The notes under the pieces are model-generated. The model was given only the letters and a program-made list of their open reading frames with translations. It did not search any database and was not told where the DNA came from. Below, one piece after another: positions 1 through 5,667 of a stretch of 5,667 nt of DNA. The position numbers and the translations under genes were made by a program. The stretch's first letter is position 1, and each line of letters starts with the position of its first letter. The DNA lies in contig CANRZC010000170.1 in assembly GCA_947644185.1 (NCBI GenBank), positions 1 to 5,667 of the forward strand, given 5' to 3'. The stretch comes from an uncultured Acetatifactor sp. GTDB lineage: Bacteria; Bacillota; Clostridia; Lachnospirales; Lachnospiraceae.

Positions 1-166
1 ATAGCAGTTTGTCTATTCTGATAGATTGGATTGACAAAAGGAGAAGTAAAAGTGAAAAGAAACCGGAATATAGTACAAAGAATAATTGTTGAAAATAGGG
101 TATACTAAAGGAGCTTTGCAAGGTTACATTGTAAAAATTGACAAACTTGAGAAGGGAGTATGTACT
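1..166 (+). promoter_or_regulatory. AT-rich leader upstream of the sugar-binding protein gene, promoter not resolved
   Basis: No convincing gene lies here. The stretch presumably carries the operon promoter or operator, but I cannot place a well-spaced sigma-A promoter. Consensus-like -35 hexamers (TTGACA) occur at 31-36 and 138-143. The first has no good -10 at 16-19 bp. The second would start transcription past the start codon at 167. TATACT (101-106) and TATAGT (69-74) are good -10-like hexamers without good -35 partners, which would fit an activator-dependent promoter (inference). An 11-bp near-palindrome, TTACATTGTAA, lies at 124-134. The 9-mer ATTGACAAA occurs at 30-38 and again at 137-145. 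A frame is open from 3 to a TGA at 90-92 and could be the tail of an upstream gene, but it is short enough to be chance. Confidence 0.35.
152..158 (+). promoter_or_regulatory. Ribosome binding site fixing the start of the binding-protein gene
   Basis: AAGGGAG lies 8 nt before the ATG at 167. This spacing, plus the lipoprotein signal peptide that begins exactly at that ATG, decides the start. The same frame can be opened 27 codons earlier at a TTG (86), which would put a charged, non-signal stretch in front of the signal peptide. Confidence 0.85.
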
Positions 167-1546
167 ATGAAAAAGAAAGTATTAGCATTATTGCTTGCAG
201 CTACTATGACCTTTAGCCTGGCTGCCTGTGGCGGCAATGACGGCGGAAGCTCAAAGGATGGAAGCACTGAAACTTCAAAGACCGAAAGCGTCAGCGAAGA
301 AAAGACCGATGCTGAAAGCGAAGCCCCCAAGGAGGAGAAATCCGGTGATGTGACTGTGGTTACATTTTGGTCCATGCAGGCAGAGGACACTGATCCCACG
401 AAAGGTGGCCCTAGAATCCAGAAGATAATGGACGATTTCAACGCTACCCACGATGACATTCAGGTGGAGGTAAGCTTTGGTAAGAGCTACGATAATATTG
501 TTACGGCAATCGCTTCCTCGGACACCCCGGATCTGTTCCATATGTGGTGGCAGTACGCGTCTCCTCTGTCCGCAAGAGGTGCCCTGTATGATTTGACTGA
601 CTTTATCAATAATGACGCCGAATTCGACAAGGCAGATTTCCTGGACAAGGCATGGAAGCTTTGTACTGTGGATGACAGGATTTACTCCATTCCTTTCAGC
701 GCCTCCACATCCTTTGCTTACTACAATATCCATGTTTTAGAGGAAGCTGGATACAAGGAATTCCCCACTACAGTGGAAGATATGATTCAATGCGCAAAGG
801 ACTGCTATGATCTGGAGAGCACCAGCATGGGTATGAATCCCCAGGTGCCTTGGATGGATAACGTAATGTGGCCGGCTATGCTGGAGGCTTCTTGGGAAGA
901 CGCTGACGGGAATCCGGTATTTGACAGTGAGGCTATGCGTGCTGCTTACGCCCTGCAGAGGGAACTGATTGAGTATCAAGGCGGCTGGCAGGCAGTTACC
1001 GACTGGAAACAGGACTATGGCAGCTCTATCGACAGCGTGACCAATCCTATTTTAACTGGTGAGTGTGGATTCCTGCTGTTGCCTGACAGCAGTATGCCTG
1101 GTATGTATAATGCCGCTGTTGAGGCAGGATATGAGTACGGCAAAGACTGGAAGATTGCGAAGGTTCCTGGAAATTCCATGTTTACGGCTGGTGTCTATGA
1201 GATGAATGCAAAGACAAAGAACGCTGAGGCCGCATGGGAAGTGCTTTCCTGGTTGAACTCCAAGGAGTCCATGGCATATATAGCAGAGGGAAGCAACAAT
1301 GCAGGTTCCCTGATGCCCAGAGCTTCTGCCCTGGATGCACTGACAGCAATGGATGTCTGCGAAGGTATGAAGGAAGCAGCCCAGCTGATCAAGACAGCAG
1401 AATTGCAGTCCTTCCCCATGAGCGCATATGTAAATGAGTACCTGGATGCCATCAACAACAATATGGGCGCTTACATGGAAGGAAATATGGAAATGGATGA
1501 CGCTGTGAAGGCTGTTCAGGAAGAAGTGGATGCTGCCGCTCAATAA
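167..1546 (+). CDS. ABC transporter extracellular sugar-binding lipoprotein (CUT1 type)
   Basis: This 459-residue protein is the solute-binding component of a carbohydrate ABC importer. It would be anchored in the outer face of the membrane and deliver sugar to the two permeases encoded next. The start is a lysine-rich n-region (residues 2-4), a hydrophobic core (5-17) and a lipobox L18-A19-A20-C21, so the mature lipoprotein should begin at Cys21. Residues 22-62 form a flexible Gly/Ser/Asp/Glu-rich tether. The folded part begins with the VTFW strand near residue 64. It shows typical family-1 binding-protein segments: PDLFHMW (121-127), GALYDLTDFI (138-147) and IYSIPFSAS (172-180), followed by a YYN strand and the EEAGY..FPTTVEDM segment (192-206). 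Tryptophans at 127, 128, 229, 235, 243, 274 and 280 could stack on sugar rings, as is usual in the family. The length is typical for the family (about 420-470). The sugar cannot be assigned. The gene is separated from the permease genes by a stem-loop that probably raises its relative expression. Confidence 0.93.
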   Translation: MKKKVLALLLAATMTFSLAACGGNDGGSSKDGSTETSKTESVSEEKTDAESEAPKEEKSGDVTVVTFWSMQAEDTDPTKGGPRIQKIMDDFNATHDDIQVEVSFGKSYDNIVTAIASSDTPDLFHMWWQYASPLSARGALYDLTDFINNDAEFDKADFLDKAWKLCTVDDRIYSIPFSASTSFAYYNIHVLEEAGYKEFPTTVEDMIQCAKDCYDLESTSMGMNPQVPWMDNVMWPAMLEASWEDADGNPVFDSEAMRAAYALQRELIEYQGGWQAVTDWKQDYGSSIDSVTNPILTGECGFLLLPDSSMPGMYNAAVEAGYEYGKDWKIAKVPGNSMFTAGVYEMNAKTKNAEAAWEVLSWLNSKESMAYIAEGSNNAGSLMPRASALDALTAMDVCEGMKEAAQLIKTAELQSFPMSAYVNEYLDAINNNMGAYMEGNMEMDDAVKAVQEEVDAAAQ

Positions 1547-1589
1547 TTAGCAGGCAGATATGATTGCAAAGCAAAGAACAAAGAAACAG

Positions 1590-1624
1590 CAAGTGAGGCG
1601 GTTTTCTGCCGCCTCACTTGTTTT
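1590..1624 (+). terminator. Stem-loop between binding-protein and permease genes, likely partial terminator or mRNA-stabilising hairpin
   Basis: A perfect 12-bp inverted repeat has its left arm at 1590-1601 (CAAGTGAGGCGG) and its right arm at 1609-1620. The loop is 7 nt, and four T's follow at 1621-1624. The stem base can be extended by a G-T and an A-T pair into the T-run. The stem is GC-rich near the loop. The T-run is short and is interrupted by GAC, which favours incomplete termination. It lies 43 nt after the binding-protein stop and 51 nt before the permease start. In many sugar ABC operons such a hairpin lets the binding protein be made in excess over the permeases, either by attenuation or by protecting the upstream mRNA 3' end. 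That role here is inference. Confidence 0.85.
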
Positions 1625-1656
1625 GACAAGAGAAATGACAGAAGTTGAAAACGGAA

Positions 1657-1661
1657 AGGAG
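1657..1661 (+). promoter_or_regulatory. Ribosome binding site for the first permease gene
   Basis: AGGAG within AAAGGAGAGG lies 10 nt before the ATG at 1672. A second GGAG at 1667-1670 is only 1 nt from the ATG and too close to act for it. An in-frame TTG at 1645 lies upstream of this site and has no SD of its own, so the ATG is preferred. Confidence 0.75.
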
Positions 1662-1671
1662 AGGTAGGAGA

Positions 1672-2616
1672 ATGAAGAAAAATTCGGCGGAAAAGAAGGC
1701 CAAAGTTGCCTACAGCAAGAGAGAGCGGAAGTTTGCCAGGGCTGGACTTCTGTTTGCGTCTCCCTGGCTCATCGGCTTTGTGGTCTTTACGATTTTCCCG
1801 GTGCTGCTGGCCTTTTATTATAGCTTTACGGATTATAATTTGTTCAGTGAGCCCACCTGGATAGGACTGGAAAATTACGATACCTTATTCCATGACAAAT
1901 ATATAGGAAAATCTATTTTAAATACATTGTATATTGTCATTTTTGCTCCACTGATAGGAATGACTGTGTCATTAGCGCTGGCTATGCTGTTGAATCAGAA
2001 GAAGGTATTCGGGCTTCCTTTTTTCCGCACCATCTTCTATCTCCCGTCGCTGGTACCTATTGTGGCCAGTGTTACACTGTTTTCCTGGGTTTTGAACGGA
2101 AATCACGGCCTGCTGAATGAAGTTTTGGCTATTTTCGGCATAGATGGCCCCTCCTGGCTCAATGACGCCAGATATACGAAGATCTCGGTAATGATGATGG
2201 ATGCCTGGCGATGTGGCGGCACCATGATCATTTATCTGGCAGCACTTCGGTCTGTGCCGGTTTCTCTTTATGAAGCCGCCGAATTGGATGGGGCTACCGG
2301 ATGGAAGAGATTTTTCAAGATTACTGTGCCCTACATCTCGCCCACCATTGAATTTAACGTTATCATGTCCATGATAGGGTCCTTCCAGTATTTCACACAA
2401 GGAATGTTGTTTGCCACCACCGGCGGCGGAAGCGTAGGCGGCGGCCCTGGAAATTCCCTATTGTTCTACTGCCTGTACTTGTATAAGAATGCCTTTTCGT
2501 ATTATAAGATGGGGTATGCCTGTGCCATGGCAGTGATACTGTTTGTTGTGGTTATGGTAACCACCACGCTGGCCCGGAAAGTGTCTGACCGGCTTGTAAA
2601 CTATGATGTGGAATAG
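1672..2616 (+). CDS. Sugar ABC transporter permease, MalF/UgpA-like (CUT1)
   Basis: This 314-residue integral membrane protein forms one half of the translocation channel of the CUT1 importer, paired with the product of the next gene. A basic cytoplasmic N-terminus (residues 2-24) precedes about six hydrophobic segments, roughly at 25-50, 83-107, 118-141, 172-192, 228-245 and 281-302. The cytoplasmic EAA loop that docks onto the ATPase is clear at 201-220: E201-A202-A203, then D206-G207-A208, ending in the VP pair 219-220. The periplasmic-side N-terminal segment FTDYNLF..PTWIGLENY (52-69) is typical of MalF/UgpA-type subunits. Length is normal for the family (about 290-320). A glycine-rich stretch lies at 251-260, where relatives usually carry a shorter TxGGP motif. 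The second permease gene follows after 11 nt, so the two are very likely co-translated. Substrate unknown. Confidence 0.93.
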   Translation: MKKNSAEKKAKVAYSKRERKFARAGLLFASPWLIGFVVFTIFPVLLAFYYSFTDYNLFSEPTWIGLENYDTLFHDKYIGKSILNTLYIVIFAPLIGMTVSLALAMLLNQKKVFGLPFFRTIFYLPSLVPIVASVTLFSWVLNGNHGLLNEVLAIFGIDGPSWLNDARYTKISVMMMDAWRCGGTMIIYLAALRSVPVSLYEAAELDGATGWKRFFKITVPYISPTIEFNVIMSMIGSFQYFTQGMLFATTGGGSVGGGPGNSLLFYCLYLYKNAFSYYKMGYACAMAVILFVVVMVTTTLARKVSDRLVNYDVE

Positions 2617-2621
2617 GAGGG
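2615..2621 (+). promoter_or_regulatory. Ribosome binding site overlapping the stop codon of the first permease
   Basis: AGGAGGG begins inside the TAG stop (2614-2616) of the first permease and sits 6 nt before the ATG at 2628. The embedded near-perfect Shine-Dalgarno suggests tight coupling of the two channel subunits at about equal levels. Confidence 0.85.
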
Positions 2622-2627
2622 AAGAGC

Positions 2628-3497
2628 ATGAATAAGGAAAGCAAATTGCGAGAGGCAGTAATAAGCAAGGGATTGCGGGGAAAGTTTTATCATGTGTTGG
2701 GAATTCTCCTCCTGATAGCTTTGAGTATCGTATTCTTTCTGCCTATGTATTGGATGGTTACCACTGCGTTGAAGGAAGAGCCCTATTGCTTTATGACGCC
2801 GCCTCAGTGGATTCCCAATCCAGTGGACTGGCTGAACTTCGTGGAAGTATTCCAGAGGATGGATCTGGCGAAATATATCAAAAATACCATGATTACCTCT
2901 ACGGTGCCGGTAATCGGAATCCTTTTTTCCTGTCCTATGGTGGCATACTCTCTGACCCACGTTCCCTGGAGAGGGGCTAGTAAGCTGTTTACTCTGATTT
3001 TGGCCACTATGATGATTCCAGGCCAGGTTATACAGATTCCCCTGTACTCCATCTGGTCTAAAATGGGATTCTTAAATACCTTTGTGCCGCTGCTTTTGCC
3101 CAGCTTTTTCGGAAGCGCCTACTATATTTATCTGATCAGACAGTTTATGAAATCTTTGCCCTCCAGTGTAATGGAAGCGGCCAGAATAGACGGGGCCGGG
3201 CATTTGCGCATCTTGTACAATATTGTGTATCCCATGTGCGGATCCATTCTGACTACCGTAGCGGTGATGGTGTTTATCGGTAATTGGAACGACTATATGG
3301 CACCGTTGATGTACTTACAGGACAGCAAGCTGTATACGCTGGGTATCGGACTGCAGATGTTCCGCAGCTCCGCACAGCCGGAGTGGGCCTTGATGATGGC
3401 GGCTAGCACTATATTTACCGTTCCGCTGATCGTTCTGTTCTTTATGTTCCAGAACGCATTTTTGAACGGCATACAGACTACATCAGGTATTAAGTAG
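2628..3497 (+). CDS. Sugar ABC transporter permease, MalG/UgpE-like (CUT1)
   Basis: This 289-residue membrane protein is the second channel subunit of the CUT1 importer. Hydrophobic segments are visible at roughly 22-44, 88-110, 118-140, 153-172, 206-228 and 255-277. The first ends in the PMYWMVTTALK block (39-49), typical of MalG-like subunits. The EAA loop is at 183-202: E183-A184-A185, D188-G189-A190 and P202. The conserved NWNDY..P motif follows at 219-226. The C-terminus GIQTTSGIK matches the usual MalG-type ending. Length is normal (about 270-290). The ATG has a strong Shine-Dalgarno overlapping the previous stop. The enzyme gene follows after 28 nt on the same strand with no hairpin between, which supports a shared transcript. 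No ATP-binding subunit is encoded in the window. Such systems commonly use a shared MsmX/UgpC-type ATPase encoded elsewhere (known of the family, not shown here). Confidence 0.94.
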   Translation: MNKESKLREAVISKGLRGKFYHVLGILLLIALSIVFFLPMYWMVTTALKEEPYCFMTPPQWIPNPVDWLNFVEVFQRMDLAKYIKNTMITSTVPVIGILFSCPMVAYSLTHVPWRGASKLFTLILATMMIPGQVIQIPLYSIWSKMGFLNTFVPLLLPSFFGSAYYIYLIRQFMKSLPSSVMEAARIDGAGHLRILYNIVYPMCGSILTTVAVMVFIGNWNDYMAPLMYLQDSKLYTLGIGLQMFRSSAQPEWALMMAASTIFTVPLIVLFFMFQNAFLNGIQTTSGIK

Positions 3498-3510
3498 GAT
3501 GAAAAATCCA

Positions 3511-3516
3511 GAGGAG
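3511..3516 (+). promoter_or_regulatory. Ribosome binding site fixing the start of the 630-residue enzyme
   Basis: GAGGAG ends 9 nt before the ATG at 3526. An in-frame GTG two codons earlier (3520) is only 3 nt away from it, too close for normal initiation, so the ATG is chosen. Confidence 0.8.
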
Positions 3517-3525
3517 TGAGTGGCC

Positions 3526-5418
3526 ATGAAAGTATTGATTGTGGCAGATAAGAAAAGTGATTTTACGGATGTGCTGGCAAGCTGCGGCGCAGAAACCAGA
3601 CAGGTAAGCTTTTACGACGCAGTGTACCAGAATTTATCCGCGTATGACGCTTTCTGCGTCCTGCCTGAGGAGTGCGGGGAGTACCTGGATCCCAGACTTC
3701 GGGAAAAACTAGAGATAGAAAATGAGAAGGGAAAGAGAGTATTCCTTCAGGCCGTTCGCTCCTTCCATGACCATCTGTGCAAGGAGCCCGAGGGAACTGT
3801 CAAGAAGAGGCTGATTTACGTGGAGCCAGAGAAGGGAGAAGGCATCCCTGGATTTTCTACCGGGGACCTTTTGGATGAAGAGGCCAATCGGATGAGTGTG
3901 CCTGAGATGCATCTCCAGGATATGACCCCGCTTTTGATCTATAAGGAGCATATCATTGCACATTCCCATGCGGATCTGGATCTTAAGGAAATCCGAAAGG
4001 AGAATACCTATGGCCTGTGGAAATGCGGAGATACCATCCTGTGGACAGCTTTTATCCTCCGCAATTTCAATAAGGCGCGGTTTGGCCCTAGACACAGATG
4101 GCAGACCCTTGTCCGCTATGTGGCACAGTGGATTACAGGAGGGGAACCCTCCTGGATGCCAGAGCCAGTGGTGAGGTATGGCACAGTGGAGGATGTGGGG
4201 CAGCCTGAGAACTTTGAAAAGTGCCGCAAAGAAGCCATAGACCGTGGAATTGCATGGCTGGACAGAATGCTTATCGATGAAGGCAGAGGCGGCATCAGGG
4301 AGGGCATGGGTCACAATATCGATCCAGACGGCAATCAGACCGTGCTGCCCTACTTTAGAACGGACTGCACAGGAGAGTGCGCTGGCGCTTACAAGATGTA
4401 CGCCTATCTGAATGGAAAGAAAAATTACGCCAGCCTGGGAAGAGAAATGGATGGCATGGTGTATGGTCCTATGCTGATAAGGGAAGGAAGCTGCAAAGGG
4501 ATGCTGCGCTGGTGCATGAATTCCTGGAGCGTATGCTATCAGGATGATGTGGCCAGGGCTGTGCTGCCCGGACTCTATGATTGCCTGTTTATGGGGGATA
4601 GCAGTCATGTGGAAGACATTTGCAGTGCCATGGATTTTTTGGTAAAGACCACTGCAAAGGATGGGCTTCGTATCTGGCGGACGGACAAATATGATATGAA
4701 TGAGGCATCCATGGCTGCTCTTGCAAAAGAGGAGCATGGGGTGGCTTCTGCCCATTACAACAGCTATTACCATGCAGCCCTATTGCTCACGGGAAAGATA
4801 AGTGGTCGAGAGGAATACATAGAGACAGCCCGCAAAGGCCTGGAGACTCTCATGGCGCTTTACCCGGAGACTGCCAGAGAGCACAGCCAGACCCAGGAAA
4901 TGTGCCGGTTGATCCTTCCTCTGTCCATTCTGTATCAGGTCACTGGGGAAGATAAGCACAGAGAAATGCTTTACCGAGTTGCCAGGGACCTGCAGAAGGT
5001 CCGCCATCCTTTCGGAGGCTATAAGGAATGGGACGAGGGGTATAAGGCAGCCTTCTCCAGAGAGTCACTGGGAGAATGCTCTCTTTTGACGCAAAACGGT
5101 GATCCGGTGGCGGATTTGCTGTATTCCAGCAACTGGCTTCCCCTGGGCTTTGCCTATGCATGGCATGTGACGGGGGATCCTTGGTTTGAAGGGCTCTGGC
5201 GGGACAGCGTGGCATTCTGCCTGCGGACTCAAATGTACAGTGAAAATCCCCTGGTGGACGGTGCCTGGTGCAGGGGATTTGACATGGATCTGAAGGAGGC
5301 ATATGCGGTACCCCATGACGCTGGATGGGCATGCTATGCCAGCGAGACCGGGTGGACCGTGGCAGAGATTCTCATGGGCATGATGATGCCGGAACTGATG
5401 AATCAGCCTGCGGACTGA
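3526..5418 (+). CDS. Cytoplasmic two-domain protein: amidotransferase-like N-domain plus six-hairpin (alpha/alpha) toroid, probable carbohydrate-active enzyme
   Basis: I do not recognise a named family for this 630-residue protein. There is no signal peptide or membrane segment, and about 18 cysteines are scattered through it, so it should be cytoplasmic. Residues 1-205 read as an alpha/beta fold: strand MKVLIVAD, then YDAFCVLP (40-47), a helix, GKRVFLQ (69-75), and a closing FGPRHRWQTLVRYVAQWITG helix (186-205). This resembles the non-catalytic glutamine-amidotransferase-like domains (ThuA or beta-galactosidase trimerisation type) found in some glycosidases. Residues 230-620 are paired helices with polar, aromatic-rich loops, like the (alpha/alpha)6 toroid of six-hairpin glycosidases. 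Acidic or aromatic blocks that could line an active site are R278-T-D280 with E284, YQDD (338-341) with R344, HYNSYYH (410-416), E458/R461, KEWDEGY (500-506), NGDP (524-527), the WCRGFD block (581-586), H597-D598-AGW and SETGW (606-610). Its place after an importer suggests it degrades or modifies the imported sugar (inference). Catalytic residues and substrate are unknown. It ends in tandem in-frame stops (TGA TAG). Confidence 0.72.
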   Translation: MKVLIVADKKSDFTDVLASCGAETRQVSFYDAVYQNLSAYDAFCVLPEECGEYLDPRLREKLEIENEKGKRVFLQAVRSFHDHLCKEPEGTVKKRLIYVEPEKGEGIPGFSTGDLLDEEANRMSVPEMHLQDMTPLLIYKEHIIAHSHADLDLKEIRKENTYGLWKCGDTILWTAFILRNFNKARFGPRHRWQTLVRYVAQWITGGEPSWMPEPVVRYGTVEDVGQPENFEKCRKEAIDRGIAWLDRMLIDEGRGGIREGMGHNIDPDGNQTVLPYFRTDCTGECAGAYKMYAYLNGKKNYASLGREMDGMVYGPMLIREGSCKGMLRWCMNSWSVCYQDDVARAVLPGLYDCLFMGDSSHVEDICSAMDFLVKTTAKDGLRIWRTDKYDMNEASMAALAKEEHGVASAHYNSYYHAALLLTGKISGREEYIETARKGLETLMALYPETAREHSQTQEMCRLILPLSILYQVTGEDKHREMLYRVARDLQKVRHPFGGYKEWDEGYKAAFSRESLGECSLLTQNGDPVADLLYSSNWLPLGFAYAWHVTGDPWFEGLWRDSVAFCLRTQMYSENPLVDGAWCRGFDMDLKEAYAVPHDAGWACYASETGWTVAEILMGMMMPELMNQPAD

Positions 5419-5667
5419 TAGGGCTGGAATACATTTTCTTTTGCCTGGCTTTTCTGGAACTGCTTTGGGGTGCAGCCATATGCAATATGGAATTGTCGAA
5501 CGAAGTACCCCGTATGGTTAAAGCCCACTCTTCTGGCTGCCTCTTCAATGGAGATTTTTTCCTGAGCCAGAAGAAGTCGGGCTTTGGAGAGACGGTATTG
5601 GCAGAGGTATTGCTGGAAGGGGCAGTCAAAGGTGGCGTGGAATTTACGGCAGAAGCCGGAAAGGCAT
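5403..5667 (-). CDS. AraC-family transcriptional regulator, C-terminal DNA-binding part (5' end beyond the window)
   Basis: On the minus strand a frame enters at the window edge and runs 87 complete codons to a TGA (complement of 5403-5405). It encodes the double helix-turn-helix of an AraC/XylS regulator. The end of the first HTH reads SGFCRKFHATFDCPFQQYL, followed by the linker helix QYRLSKARLLL. The second HTH is SIEEAARRVGFN, then the recognition helix region GYFVRQFHIAYGCTP, which is the family signature (I..IA..VGF....YF.R.F....G.TP..). A 17-residue tail follows the KQF. Only the DNA-binding end is visible, so it could be a sugar-sensing AraC protein with a cupin-like N-domain or a YesN-type response regulator. 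The gene converges on the enzyme gene and overlaps its last 16 bp. Its position suggests it regulates the sugar locus (inference). Confidence 0.92.
   Translation of the reverse strand, partial: CLSGFCRKFHATFDCPFQQYLCQYRLSKARLLLAQEKISIEEAARRVGFNHTGYFVRQFHIAYGCTPKQFQKSQAKENVFQPYQSAG

Noticed and set aside
86..166. Upstream TTG start adding 27 residues to the binding protein
   Set aside because: It has no ribosome binding site and would bury the lipoprotein signal peptide behind a charged stretch. The ATG at 167 has a well-spaced AAGGGAG.
138..166. TTGACA (138-143) with TGTACT (161-166) as a promoter for the binding-protein gene
   Set aside because: Transcription would begin after the ATG at 167 and lose the ribosome binding site.
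1645..1671. TTG start adding nine residues to the first permease
   Set aside because: The codons overlap the AAAGGAGAGG ribosome binding site, and the ATG at 1672 follows it at normal spacing.
3520..3525. GTG start two codons before the chosen enzyme start
   Set aside because: It is only 3 nt from the GAGGAG Shine-Dalgarno; the ATG at 3526 is at 9 nt.
3709..4773. Long (354-codon) open frame on the minus strand inside the enzyme gene
   Set aside because: It is antisense to a clearly coding frame, has no recognisable domain and has a low-quality composition rich in His, Ile and Pro. It is a by-product of codon bias on the plus strand.
5476..5490. Perfect palindrome CCATAT-GCA-ATATGG near the end of the enzyme gene, considered as a terminator or operator
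   Set aside because: It lies within the HTH coding sequence of the AraC gene, is AT-rich with 6-bp arms and has no T-run on either side. Probably chance.
5372..5629. 85-codon minus-strand frame at the right end
   Set aside because: It is another frame of the same DNA. The real minus-strand gene is the AraC frame ending at 5403, which shows the family HTH signature.
1..5667. Searched for CRISPR arrays, tRNA/rRNA genes, insertion sequences, attachment sites and defence or toxin genes
   Set aside because: Nothing of these kinds could be supported. The window is almost fully occupied by the transporter, enzyme and regulator genes.

Overview
The window looks like a carbohydrate-uptake locus from a low-to-moderate GC, gut-type Firmicute, most likely Lachnospiraceae or another Clostridia. 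This rests on the lipoprotein signal style of the first gene (a KKK start and an LAAC lipobox followed by a Gly/Ser/Glu-rich linker), strong AGGAGG-type ribosome binding sites, and the gene order. The genus cannot be named from the sequence.

Layout: bases 1-166 are an AT-rich leader with no clear gene. Bases 167-1546 (+) encode a lipoprotein sugar-binding protein. A strong 12-bp stem-loop with a short T-run follows (1590-1624). Bases 1672-2616 and 2628-3497 (+) encode the two CUT1-type (MalF/MalG-like) permease subunits. Bases 3526-5418 (+) encode a 630-residue cytoplasmic protein. It appears to join an N-terminal glutamine-amidotransferase-like (ThuA/beta-galactosidase-trimerisation-like) domain to a C-terminal alpha-helical toroid resembling six-hairpin glycosidases. 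Bases 5403-5667 (-) hold the 3' end of an AraC-family regulator gene. It converges on the enzyme gene and overlaps it by 16 bp.

Proposed logic (inference): the lipoprotein captures an oligosaccharide or glycoside outside the cell, and the two permeases import it using an ATPase encoded elsewhere. The cytoplasmic toroid enzyme then processes it, and the AraC-type protein may control the locus. The stem-loop after the binding-protein gene probably sets a high ratio of binding protein to permease. The transporter is an ordinary CUT1 system. The least explained component, and the best candidate for new biochemistry, is the 630-residue enzyme. Its substrate cannot be read from the sequence.
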